Assembly: GCA_946415345.1 (NCBI GenBank)
Contig: CAMKRY010000006.1
Coordinates: forward strand, 1-41,053
DNA from: an uncultured Bacteroidales bacterium
Lineage (GTDB): Bacteria; Bacteroidota; Bacteroidia; Bacteroidales; UBA932
Direction: 5' to 3'
DNA: 41,053 nt
How positions within the stretch are numbered: position 1 is the first letter of the stretch; each line of letters opens with the position of its first letter. Positions 8,793-15,781 of the stretch are shown piece by piece. The position numbers and the translations under genes were made by a program. The notes beneath the pieces were generated by a model, which saw only the letters and a list, made by a program, of their open reading frames with translations, had not been told where the DNA came from and ran no database searches.

Positions 8793-10022
8793 ATGACCAT
8801 CGAACAGATCCGCTCCCATTTCCCGCTGCTGCAGACGGAAACCGTCTACGGCAAACCGCTTGTCTACCTCGACAATGCGGCGACAGCCCAGCGTATCGAC
8901 GCCGTGCTGGACCGGGAGGCGGAGCTGAGCCGCCACGCCAACGCCAACATCCACCGGGCCGTCCACCGGCTGTCCTCCCTCGCGACGGACGCCTATGAAA
9001 ACACCCGCGACCGGGTGAAGGCGTTCATCGGCGCCGAGAGTCGGGAAGAGATCATCTTCACCTCCGGCACGACAGCCGCCATCAACCTCGTCGCCTTTTC
9101 CTTCGGCGAAGCCTTCGTCGGCGAGGGAGACGAGATCATCGTCTCGGAAGTCGAGCACCATTCGAACATCGTTCCCTGGCAGCTGATGGCGCAGCGGAAA
9201 AAGGCCGTTCTGAAGGTCCTTCCCGTGGACGAATCCGGCCACATGATGGTCGACTCTCTCGAAAATTTGCTTTCTCAGCGCACAAAAATCGTAGCTATCT
9301 CTCACATTTCCAATGTGTTAGGCCTTGTAAACCCTGTAACGGAAATTGTCCGCGTTTGTCACAAAAACGGCGTTCCGGTGCTCATTGACGGCGCGCAGGG
9401 CATCGTTCACGAGAAAGTGAACGTCTCCGAGCTCGACTGCGACTTCTACGCCTTCTCCGGCCACAAGATCTACGCAGCGACGGGAACGGGGGTTCTCTAC
9501 GGAAAGAAAAAGTGGCTCGACGCCATGCCTCCCTACATGGGCGGCGGCGAGATGATTGAGACGGTCCGATTCTCCGGGACGACCTTCGCCCCCCTCCCTG
9601 AAAAGTTCGAGGCCGGGACCCAGAACTTCAACGGCATCCCGACGCTGGCGCCGGCGATGGACGCGATGGAGGCCTGGCGGAAAGACACGGAATGGAACCG
9701 GGAGATGGATGCAATTCGAGACTATGTCCTTGACGCGCTGGCCGCCGATCCGAGGATTCGTCTCTTTGGTGTTCCACGTGGAACATCCGAGAAGATTCCG
9801 CTCTTCTCCTTTGTTGTGGAGGGAGTACATCATGAAGACCTCGCGTTGATCCTGGACAAGATGGGCATCGCCGTGCGCTCCGGCCAGATGTGCGCCGAGC
9901 CGACGATGGACCGTTTCGGCGTGACCGGCATGCTCCGCGCATCCTTCGGCCCGTACAATACGATGGCGGAAGCGGAAACCTTTATCAAAAGCCTGAACCG
10001 GGCGATAGATATGTTATTTTAA
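8793..10022 (+). CDS. sufS: Cysteine desulfurase, SufS/Csd class
   Basis: PLP enzyme that takes sulfur from cysteine for Fe-S cluster assembly, passing it from an active-site persulfide to SufE. It has 409 residues, as usual for group II desulfurases. Visible motifs: VYLDNAATAQ near the N terminus, HANANIHRAVHRLS, TSGTTAAINLVA, VSEVEHHSNIVPW, the PLP lysine in SGHKIYAATGTG (about Lys225) and the catalytic cysteine in RSGQMCAEPTMDRFG (about Cys367). The usual text just before this Cys is TGHHC, so QM replaces HH. The ATG at 8793 is preferred over a TTG at 8784 because family proteins start here and the TTG overlaps the -7 box. sufE follows after a repeat-filled 33-bp gap. A parS-like palindrome lies within the coding sequence at 9770. 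Confidence 0.95.
   Translation: MTIEQIRSHFPLLQTETVYGKPLVYLDNAATAQRIDAVLDREAELSRHANANIHRAVHRLSSLATDAYENTRDRVKAFIGAESREEIIFTSGTTAAINLVAFSFGEAFVGEGDEIIVSEVEHHSNIVPWQLMAQRKKAVLKVLPVDESGHMMVDSLENLLSQRTKIVAISHISNVLGLVNPVTEIVRVCHKNGVPVLIDGAQGIVHEKVNVSELDCDFYAFSGHKIYAATGTGVLYGKKKWLDAMPPYMGGGEMIETVRFSGTTFAPLPEKFEAGTQNFNGIPTLAPAMDAMEAWRKDTEWNREMDAIRDYVLDALAADPRIRLFGVPRGTSEKIPLFSFVVEGVHHEDLALILDKMGIAVRSGQMCAEPTMDRFGVTGMLRASFGPYNTMAEAETFIKSLNRAIDMLF
9770..9785. promoter_or_regulatory. parS: parS-like ParB-binding site 1 (inside sufS)
   Basis: TGTTCCACGTGGAACA is a perfect 16-bp palindrome and differs from the well-known parS consensus (TGTTNCACGTGAAACA) at a single base. It lies in sufS and is translated Val-Pro-Arg-Gly-Thr. 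An identical site occurs 1.86 kb away in mnmG. Two exact copies so close are very unlikely by chance. Confidence 0.8.
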
Positions 10023-10023
10023 C

Positions 10024-10050
10024 GTCATGCCCAGCGAATGCGAGGCATCT
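10024..10050 (+). repeat. GTCAT...ATCT hairpin repeat, copy 2
   Basis: A 27-bp unit starting GTCATGCCCAGCG and ending CGAGGCATCT, with TGCC pairing with GGCA. It fills almost the whole gap between the sufS stop (10022) and the sufE ATG (10056), so it will be carried in the sufS-sufE transcript. Confidence 0.75.
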
Positions 10051-10055
10051 AAAAA

Positions 10056-10469
10056 ATGACCATAGAGGAAAAGAAACAAGCCGTCATCGATGACTTCTCG
10101 ATGTACGATGAGTGGCTGGACAAATACGAGTATCTGATTGAGCTCGGCAAATCGCTCGAGGCTTTCGATGAGCAGAAGAAGACGGAAGACCGGCTTATCA
10201 AAGGCTGCCAGTCTCGGGTGTGGCTCGACAGCGAACTGCGCGACGGACGGCTTTACTTTACCGCAGACAGTGACGCCATCATCACCAAGGGTATCATCTC
10301 CCTGCTCATCGGCGTCTATTCCGGCGCTACGCCCGCTGAAATCGCGGAAGACGATTTCGGCTTTGTCAGCGAAATCGGCCTTCGGGAGAATCTTTCTCCG
10401 ACCCGCGCCGGGGGCCTGGCTTCCATGATTGACACCCTCAAAAAAACCGCAGCAGCTTATGTCGGATAA
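10056..10469 (+). CDS. sufE: SufE-like sulfur acceptor
   Basis: Takes the persulfide sulfur from SufS and passes it to the Fe-S scaffold. The 137-residue protein carries the family cysteine in RLIKGCQSRVWL (Cys51 by count), with YDEWLDKYEYLIELGKSL before it and the conserved DAIITKGIISLLIGVYSG and GLRENLSPTRAGGLASMI segments after it. Length is normal for SufE. The gene follows sufS directly and overlaps the next gene, so it is part of one operon. The scaffold genes sufBCD are not in this window. Confidence 0.94.
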   Translation: MTIEEKKQAVIDDFSMYDEWLDKYEYLIELGKSLEAFDEQKKTEDRLIKGCQSRVWLDSELRDGRLYFTADSDAIITKGIISLLIGVYSGATPAEIAEDDFGFVSEIGLRENLSPTRAGGLASMIDTLKKTAAAYVG

Positions 10470-10842
10470 GGTATTGACAGCAGAAGATGTGCAGGCACTG
10501 CAGCCGCTGTACGAGAGCGTGATTGCCGCCCTCAAGCAGGTCTATGATCCCGAAATCCCCGTCAACATCTACGACCTGGGCCTGATCTACGAACTCAACA
10601 TCAATCCCGACCATGAGGTTTATATCAAGATGACCTTCACGGCGCCGAACTGCCCCATGGCCGACCAGGTTATGCAGGAAGTCCAGGAATCCGTCGAGGC
10701 TGTTCCAACGGTTAAGAAAGTCGAGATCGAACTGACCTTCGAGCCCGCCTGGGACAAGAGCATGCTTTCCGAAGAGGCCCGCGTGGAACTGGGCCTTGAT
10801 TATGATGAAGGGGACGACGCCTATGCCAACTACGAAGGCTGA
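10459..10842 (+). CDS. SufT/MIP18 family (DUF59) Fe-S assembly protein
   Basis: A 127-residue member of the DUF59/MIP18 family, small proteins that help Fe-S cluster maturation. The core reads VYDPEIPVNIYDLGLIYEL, then KMTFTAPNCPMAD with the conserved cysteine, then VELTFEP-like text (IELTFEPAWDKSMLSEEAR). I chose the ATG at 10459, which overlaps the sufE stop by 11 bp, over an ATG at 10429, because the shorter form starts closer to the domain and reflects normal operon packing. The choice is not certain. Position after sufS-sufE supports a role in the SUF pathway. Confidence 0.88.
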   Translation: MSDKVLTAEDVQALQPLYESVIAALKQVYDPEIPVNIYDLGLIYELNINPDHEVYIKMTFTAPNCPMADQVMQEVQESVEAVPTVKKVEIELTFEPAWDKSMLSEEARVELGLDYDEGDDAYANYEG

Positions 10843-11311
10843 TCTGTATTTGTCTCTGGGAAGCAACCTGGGCGACCGGGAGGCCTATCTGAAAGCAGCC
10901 CTTGCCGCGCTCAACCGTTCCTACGGACGCTATACCCGCCTCTCCAAGATCATCGAAACCGAGCCTGTCGGCTTTAACAGCCCGAACGCATTCCTCAATC
11001 TGTGTGTGCGTTATAGGGTCGCCCTTCGCTCGGCAGATCCTCTGCAGGACTGCCTTCGCATACTCCATCGCGTCAAAGCCATTGAAGAGCAGCTGGGACG
11101 GGAATTAAAAGTAGAATACGATGAAGCCGGGAATCGAATCTATCACGACCGTCCCATCGACATTGACATCCTCTTTCTGGGAGATATTCGCTGCTCCAGC
11201 ACCCTCGTCACCGTTCCCCACCCCCGTATCGCCGAACGGGACTTCGTCCTCCGCCCGCTCCGCCAGATTGCCACACCTACCCTCCGCCGCTCCTTCCCGG
11301 AGTACTTCTGA
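10823..11311 (+). CDS. folK: 6-hydroxymethyl-7,8-dihydropterin pyrophosphokinase
   Basis: HPPK transfers pyrophosphate from ATP to 6-hydroxymethyl-7,8-dihydropterin in folate synthesis. The 162-residue protein has the N-terminal YLSLGSNLGDREAYL signature, the Mg/ATP-binding HDRPIDIDILFLGD motif and VPHPRIAERDFVLRPL near the end. The ATG at 10823 is preferred over ATGs at 10802 and 10805 because AAGGGG lies about nine bases upstream and the family signature begins soon after. It overlaps the DUF59 gene by 20 bp, so it is the last gene of the suf run. It meets mnmG tail to tail across a 30-bp gap made of one repeat unit. Confidence 0.94.
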   Translation: MPTTKADLYLSLGSNLGDREAYLKAALAALNRSYGRYTRLSKIIETEPVGFNSPNAFLNLCVRYRVALRSADPLQDCLRILHRVKAIEEQLGRELKVEYDEAGNRIYHDRPIDIDILFLGDIRCSSTLVTVPHPRIAERDFVLRPLRQIATPTLRRSFPEYF

Positions 11312-11313
11312 TT

Positions 11314-11340
11314 GTCACATCGAGCGTAGTCGAGAGGTCT
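11314..11340 (+). repeat. GTCAT...ATCT hairpin repeat, copy 3 (folK-mnmG gap)
   Basis: A 27-bp unit beginning GTCACATCGAGCG and ending CGAGAGGTCT, sharing the inner CGAGCGTAGTCGAGA with copy 1. It fills the gap between the convergent stops of folK (11311) and mnmG (11342). TCGA pairs with TCGA across the centre. No other terminator fits in this gap. Confidence 0.8.
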
Positions 11341-11341
11341 G

Positions 11342-13228
11342 TTATCTGCCGAAGTAAACCAGCAGGACGGAAATGTCTGCGGGGGAGACGCCGGAGATGC
11401 GGGAGGCCTGGGCGATAGTTTCAGGGCGATAGCGTTTGAGTTTCTGGCGGCACTCGATGGACAGGCTGGACACCATGTCAAAGTCGAAATCAGCCGGAAT
11501 GCGGAGATTCTCCAAACGAGCCATTTTATCGGCCAACGCCTTTTCCCTTTCAATGTAGCCGCGGTATTTCAGGAAAATTTCCACGGCATCGGAGATTTCC
11601 TTGTCATCTCGAGCATCGTCGAGACAAGCCGATGTTCCACGTGGAACAAAGCGAAGCAATGCAGCCAAGCTGAGCTCGGGACGGGAAGCGAGGTCGGCCA
11701 GTTTCTTGGATTCGGTCAAGGGAGCGGAACCGACGGACTCCAGATAAGAATTGATATCTGTCGCCTTGACGAGCGTTGTTTCCGCAAAATCCTGGAGTTC
11801 TTGCACAGCCTCGTACTTTTTCATCGTGTAAGCGTAGCGGGATTCATCGGCCAAGCCGATCTCATGTGAACGGGTCGTCAGGCGCTGATCCGCATTGTCC
11901 TGGCGAAGCAGAATCCGGTACTCGGCGCGGGAGGTGAACATACGATAGGGTTCATCGACACCCTTGGTGATGAGGTCGTCGATCAGCACGCCGATATAAG
12001 CCTCGTCGCGATGGAGCACAAACGGATCGCGTCCATTCAATTTAAGATGCGCATTAATACCCGCCATCAAACCCTGAGCGGCGGCTTCTTCATACCCTGT
12101 GGTTCCATTGACCTGACCGGCCAAATAGAGTCCCTCGACCAAACGGGACTCCATCGTCGGACGGAGATACATCGGGTCAAAGTAATCGTATTCGACGGCG
12201 TAAGCAGGTTTGAAGATCTTTGCGTTTTCAAAGCCTTCTATGGCATGCAGCGCATCGAGCTGAACATCCAGCGGAAGTGACGACGAGAATCCCTGGAGAT
12301 AGTATTCGGTCGAGCTGCGATGCTGCGGCTCGAGGAAGAGCTGGTGCGAATCTTTATCTGCAAAGGTGCGGAGCTTATCCTCGATCGACGGGCAGTAACG
12401 CGGACCCTTTCCGCCGATGAGGCCGGTGAAAAGCGGGGAACGGTCGAAGCCGGTTCGAAGAATGTCATGGACCCGCAGGTTGGTATGGCAGATATAGCAG
12501 GGCAGCTGCGGCGCGCCGGACTGAATTGTTGACGGAACTGGAAGGAAGCTGAAGCGCTCAGGGGAGTCGTCGCCGAGCTGGAGGGGCAGTTTCGAAGTAT
12601 CGACGCTGCGGATGTCGATGCGCGGCGGTGTGCCGGTCTTCATCCGCGCGGTGGGGATACCCCGCTCGGCGAGCTGCTCCGTCAGACCATGGCTCGCCTT
12701 CTCGCCGATGCGCCCGCCTTCCCAAACCGTCTGTCCGACGAAAAGCTTGCCGCCGAGGAAGGTTCCGGCGGTCAGGATAACCGCCTGAGAATAGAAAATT
12801 GCACCGGTATTTGTACGGACGCCGGCAATTTTCCCATTCTCAAAGAGGAAAGACGTCGCTAAATCTGCGTAAATACTTAATTTACAATGATTTGTGAGAA
12901 TTTGACGCCATTGAAAGGAAAACTCCCTTTTGTCGCACTGTGCGCGGGGACTCCACATCGCCGGCCCCTTCGAACGGTTCAGCATCCGGAACTGGAGCGT
13001 CGAGGAATCCGTGACGATACCGGTGTATCCGCCGAGCGCGTCGATCTCACGGACAATCTGTCCTTTGGCTATTCCGCCGACAGCGGGATTGCAGGACATG
13101 CGCGCGAAACCGTCGAGGTCCATCGAGATGAGCAACACGGACGAACCGAGGTTCGCCGCTGCCATCGCAGCCTCACAGCCGGCATGTCCGCCACCGACGA
13201 CGATGATGTCAAAGCGTGGATCTGTCAT
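11342..13228 (-). CDS. mnmG: tRNA uridine-5-carboxymethylaminomethyl modification enzyme MnmG (GidA)
   Basis: FAD enzyme that, with MnmE, installs carboxymethylaminomethyl groups on wobble uridine 34 of tRNAs. The 628-residue length and text match: FAD Rossmann motif [12 protein letters not shown] (residues 10-21), [42 protein letters not shown] and [20 protein letters not shown]. Near residues 525-540 the protein carries [19 protein letters not shown], which is the translation of a parS-like palindrome plus a hairpin repeat. This part lies in a less conserved helical region, so the enzyme is probably still functional. ybeY overlaps its start by 4 bp on the same strand. mnmG lies near the origin in many bacteria, which agrees with the oriC and parS signals here. 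Confidence 0.97.
   Translation of the reverse strand: MTDPRFDIIVVGGGHAGCEAAMAAANLGSSVLLISMDLDGFARMSCNPAVGGIAKGQIVREIDALGGYTGIVTDSSTLQFRMLNRSKGPAMWSPRAQCDKREFSFQWRQILTNHCKLSIYADLATSFLFENGKIAGVRTNTGAIFYSQAVILTAGTFLGGKLFVGQTVWEGGRIGEKASHGLTEQLAERGIPTARMKTGTPPRIDIRSVDTSKLPLQLGDDSPERFSFLPVPSTIQSGAPQLPCYICHTNLRVHDILRTGFDRSPLFTGLIGGKGPRYCPSIEDKLRTFADKDSHQLFLEPQHRSSTEYYLQGFSSSLPLDVQLDALHAIEGFENAKIFKPAYAVEYDYFDPMYLRPTMESRLVEGLYLAGQVNGTTGYEEAAAQGLMAGINAHLKLNGRDPFVLHRDEAYIGVLIDDLITKGVDEPYRMFTSRAEYRILLRQDNADQRLTTRSHEIGLADESRYAYTMKKYEAVQELQDFAETTLVKATDINSYLESVGSAPLTESKKLADLASRPELSLAALLRFVPRGTSACLDDARDDKEISDAVEIFLKYRGYIEREKALADKMARLENLRIPADFDFDMVSSLSIECRQKLKRYRPETIAQASRISGVSPADISVLLVYFGR
11603..11628 (+). 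repeat. GTCAT hairpin repeat, copy 4, inside mnmG
   Basis: GTCATCTCGAGCATCGTCGAGA at the left part matches copies 1 and 3, with CTCGA pairing with TCGAG. The right end is diverged (ACAAG instead of ATCT). It is read in frame on the minus strand as [10 protein letters not shown] within MnmG and ends 4 bp from the second parS-like site. Confidence 0.7.
11633..11648. promoter_or_regulatory. parS: parS-like ParB-binding site 2 (inside mnmG)
   Basis: Same perfect 16-bp palindrome TGTTCCACGTGGAACA as in sufS. It is translated Val-Pro-Arg-Gly-Thr in MnmG as well, although the gene lies on the other strand. A match to the ParB-binding consensus close to mnmG and within about 25 kb of the putative origin fits the normal location of parS sites. 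Confidence 0.8.
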
Positions 13229-13656
13229 GCGAGCGTCTTCAAAAGAGCAAGGGCGGCGTTCTCCTGCCTGCGCATTTCTGCCTGGTCCTCCGGCGAATGG
13301 TCGTCGAAGCCAATCAGATGCAGCACGCCATGAATGATGACGCGGTGGAGTTCTTCATCGAAAGAGGCGGCACCGTACTCCTTGGCGTTGGCCCGGACCG
13401 TATCAACACTGATGATCAGGTCTCCGGAGAGAACATCTCCCTCGCAGTAATCAAATGTAATGATATCCGTATAATAGTCATGACCGAGGTATTGCTTATT
13501 GACCTCAAGAATGTAAGGGTCCGAGCAGAATACGACGGAAAGGTCGCCAAGACGCATTTCTGCCTGGGAGACAATCTCCTTGATCCAGCGGCTGGTCAGC
13601 CGGCGGGAACCCAAGCGGAAAGAGGTTTCTTCGGTCTGGTACGTTATCATAAGCAT
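13225..13656 (-). CDS. ybeY: Endoribonuclease YbeY (16S rRNA maturation)
   Basis: Metal-dependent RNase involved in 16S rRNA 3'-end processing and ribosome quality control. The 143-residue protein has the family signature: [22 protein letters not shown] and the zinc triad in [17 protein letters not shown]. The spacing between second and third His is one residue longer than in the E. coli HGxLHLxGYDH form. ATGs at 13656 and 13650 are both possible, and the second would leave a more normal leader after the -7 box at 13668. Its stop overlaps the mnmG start by 4 bp, so the two are translated as a pair. Confidence 0.93.
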   Translation of the reverse strand: MLMITYQTEETSFRLGSRRLTSRWIKEIVSQAEMRLGDLSVVFCSDPYILEVNKQYLGHDYYTDIITFDYCEGDVLSGDLIISVDTVRANAKEYGAASFDEELHRVIIHGVLHLIGFDDHSPEDQAEMRRQENAALALLKTLA

Positions 13657-13667
13657 CAATTTTACTG

Positions 13668-13675
13668 CAAATCTA
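13668..13675 (-). promoter_or_regulatory. -7 element for ybeY-mnmG
   Basis: Minus-strand TAGATTTG matches TAnnTTTG and lies 12-18 bp before the candidate start codons of ybeY. No TTTG is found 19-21 bp upstream. The divergent tonB gene has its own -7 box 44 bp away. Confidence 0.45.
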
Positions 13676-13718
13676 CAACTATTAAATCAAAAAATTATGA
13701 AAAGAGAATATTTCTTCC

Positions 13719-13726
13719 TATCTTTG
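13719..13726 (+). promoter_or_regulatory. -7 element for tonB
   Basis: TATCTTTG matches TAnnTTTG and would give a leader of about 35 nt before the tonB ATG. The expected -33 position reads TTAT rather than TTTG, so strength is uncertain. Confidence 0.45.
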
Positions 13727-13767
13727 ACGGACTGAAAGCCTTTTTTTGACAATAAAAACACAAACAT

Positions 13768-14469
13768 ATGGAAACCAAGAAATCAGTAAAAGCCAGCCTC
13801 GAGAACAAGAGAATTCTGTTCCTCGAGATCGGATTGGTTCTTGCCCTCGCCGCCGTCTGGGCCGGCTTCTCCTGGGAGACCAAGGAAGCCGAGGAGTCCA
13901 AGATGAAGAAAGAGGTGAAGATGGAAGAAGAGACCGAACAGGAAGAGGTCATCATCGAAGAAGAGAAGAAGCCTGAAATCCCGCCGGAGGAGCAGCCCGA
14001 AGAGGAGCAGTTCACCGATGAGATCGAGGAAGTCGAAGATGATGAAGATGAGACCGTGCAGCGCATCGACGAAGACCAGGAAATCGAAATTGTCCGCGTC
14101 GAACGCCACGAGAACGTGGAAGTAGAGGAGGAGGAAGAAGAAGTCGAGACCGTCGAATTCTTCCGCGTCGAAGTAAAGCCGACCTTCCAGGGCGGCGACC
14201 CGAACGCCTTCTCGAAGTGGGTTGCACAGCACCTCCAGTATCCTGAGATTGCGAAGGAGAACGGTATCAAGGGCCGTGTTATCCTCCAGTTCACGATCGG
14301 TGTCGACGGTAAGCTGACCGATATCAAGGTTGTCCGCGGTGTAGACAAGGCGCTGGATGACGAAGCCGTCCGTGTCGTCAAGTCCTCCCCGAAGTGGACC
14401 CCTGGCAAGCAGAGAGACCGTGCAGTCAAGGTTACCTACACCTTCCCGGTTATCTTTGAGCTGAGATAA
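13768..14469 (+). CDS. tonB: Energy transducer TonB with acidic linker
   Basis: Inner-membrane protein that passes proton-motive energy from ExbBD to outer-membrane receptors. Of 233 residues, about 14-34 form the single membrane helix (RILFLEIGLVLALAAVWAGF). The periplasmic linker (about 36-130) is strongly acidic, rich in Glu and Asp with few prolines, unlike the Pro-Lys-rich linker of E. coli TonB. The C-terminal domain is clear: PTFQGGDPNAFSKWV, QYPEIAKENGIKGRVILQF, GKLTDIKVVRGVDKALDDEAVRVV and WTPGKQRDRAVKVTYTFPV. A strong terminator follows, so it is probably a single-gene unit. It could energise the two TonB-dependent receptors encoded downstream, but that is inference; exbBD are not here. 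Confidence 0.94.
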   Translation: METKKSVKASLENKRILFLEIGLVLALAAVWAGFSWETKEAEESKMKKEVKMEEETEQEEVIIEEEKKPEIPPEEQPEEEQFTDEIEEVEDDEDETVQRIDEDQEIEIVRVERHENVEVEEEEEEVETVEFFRVEVKPTFQGGDPNAFSKWVAQHLQYPEIAKENGIKGRVILQFTIGVDGKLTDIKVVRGVDKALDDEAVRVVKSSPKWTPGKQRDRAVKVTYTFPVIFELR

Positions 14470-14482
14470 GTTATTTACACTC

Positions 14483-14515
14483 AAAAAAAGGCCGTCCAAA
14501 GGATGGCCTTTTTTT
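14483..14515 (+). terminator. Rho-independent terminator after tonB
   Basis: GGCCGTCC pairs with GGATGGCC (one G-T pair) around an AAA loop, flanked by seven A on the left and seven T on the right, so it can act in both directions. It ends 11 bp before the hflX ATG and separates tonB from hflX. Confidence 0.9.
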
Positions 14516-14526
14516 AAGACCAAGGA

Positions 14527-15726
14527 ATGATAGAACAGGCGAATCAACATAGCGAGAAAGCTGTTTTTATCGGGGTTGTCCTCGAGAAAAACGGGGAGCG
14601 GAAAGTGCTCGAATACCTTGAGGAGCTTGCGTTCCTGGCCGAGACGGCCGGGGCGGTTCCCGACCGCAAGTTCATCCAGCGGATGGACCGGCCGGACAAA
14701 TCCACCTACATCGGCACCGGTAAGCTCAAGGAAATCAAGGCCTACTGCGAAGAGAACGATATCGAATACGTCATCTTCGACGACGAACTGACGGGCACCC
14801 AGCAGCGCAACATCGAGCGCGAATTGGACAACAAGGCCCTCAACGTCATCGACCGGACGAGTCTCATCCTCGAAATCTTCGCCCAGCGCGCCAAGACTTC
14901 CTACGCCAAGATGCAGGTCGAGCTGGCCCACTACCAGTATATGCTCCCGCGCCTCGCGGGCATGTGGACCCACCTTGAGCGCCAGCGCGGCGGCATGGGG
15001 ACCCGCGGCGGTATGGGTGAGACCCAGATCGAGGTCGACCGCCGAATCGTCAAGCAGCGCATCACCAAGCTCAAGGAGGATCTCCGCAAGGTCGACCGCC
15101 AGATGGCGACCCAGCGCAGCAACCGCGGCTCTCTCGTACGCCTGGCCCTCGTCGGCTACACGAACGTCGGCAAGAGCACGCTGATGAATCTCCTCGCCAA
15201 GAGCGACGTTTTCGCGGAGAACAAACTGTTCGCCACGCTCGACACGACCGTCCGCAAGGTTGTCATCGAAAACGTCCCCTTCCTGCTGAGCGACACCGTC
15301 GGTTTCATCCGCAAGCTCCCGACCCAACTCGTCGAAGCCTTCAAGAGCACGCTCGACGAGGTCCGCGAGGCCGACATCCTCGTCCATGTCGTCGACATCT
15401 CCCATCCCGAATTCGAGGAGCAGATGCAGGTCGTCGAGCGGACCCTCCAGGACATAGGAGCCGGCGGAAAACCCGTCTATGTCGTCTTCAACAAAGTCGA
15501 CGCCTACCGTCATGAAGAGTATGACGAGTTCTCCCTCGAGCCGAAAAAGCCCGAGAACCGCACGCTCCAGGAGCTGCAGCACAGCTGGATCGCCGAGGAG
15601 AAGACCCCCTGTATCTTCATCTCCGCCCTCCAGAAAACAGGTATCGACAAACTGCGCAACGACATCTACAAGATGGTCGCCGAAATCCACGCCGGCCGCT
15701 ATCCTTTTAACAATTTCCTCTGGTAA
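14527..15726 (+). CDS. hflX: GTPase HflX
   Basis: Ribosome-associated GTPase that splits stalled ribosomes under stress. The 399-residue protein has the HflX N-terminal domain (YIGTGKLKEIKAY, VIFDDELTGTQQRNIE, VIDRTSLILEIFAQRAKT), the glycine-rich segment RQRGGMGTRGGMGETQIE, and a G domain with G1 GYTNVGKSTL (from about residue 210), G3 DTVGFIRKLP and G4 NKVD. The gene has no clear promoter because the tonB terminator ends just upstream, so its transcription start must lie in or very near that hairpin or depend on read-through. The 55-bp gap to the next gene shows no terminator. Confidence 0.96.
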   Translation: MIEQANQHSEKAVFIGVVLEKNGERKVLEYLEELAFLAETAGAVPDRKFIQRMDRPDKSTYIGTGKLKEIKAYCEENDIEYVIFDDELTGTQQRNIERELDNKALNVIDRTSLILEIFAQRAKTSYAKMQVELAHYQYMLPRLAGMWTHLERQRGGMGTRGGMGETQIEVDRRIVKQRITKLKEDLRKVDRQMATQRSNRGSLVRLALVGYTNVGKSTLMNLLAKSDVFAENKLFATLDTTVRKVVIENVPFLLSDTVGFIRKLPTQLVEAFKSTLDEVREADILVHVVDISHPEFEEQMQVVERTLQDIGAGGKPVYVVFNKVDAYRHEEYDEFSLEPKKPENRTLQELQHSWIAEEKTPCIFISALQKTGIDKLRNDIYKMVAEIHAGRYPFNNFLW

Positions 15727-15781
15727 TCCCCATGCAAGATTGACAGAAAGAAGGGTTTACTATTACTGGAATTCCTGTAAA

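Noticed and set aside
13783..15690. Long open frame of 635 codons opposite tonB and hflX
   Set aside because: It is antisense to two well-recognised genes and its composition (Leu, Asp, Val, Glu rich, no domain pattern) reflects GC-biased codons of the sense strand.
15727..15781. Small RNA or riboswitch between hflX and the receptor gene
   Set aside because: Only 55 bp with no stable stem visible.
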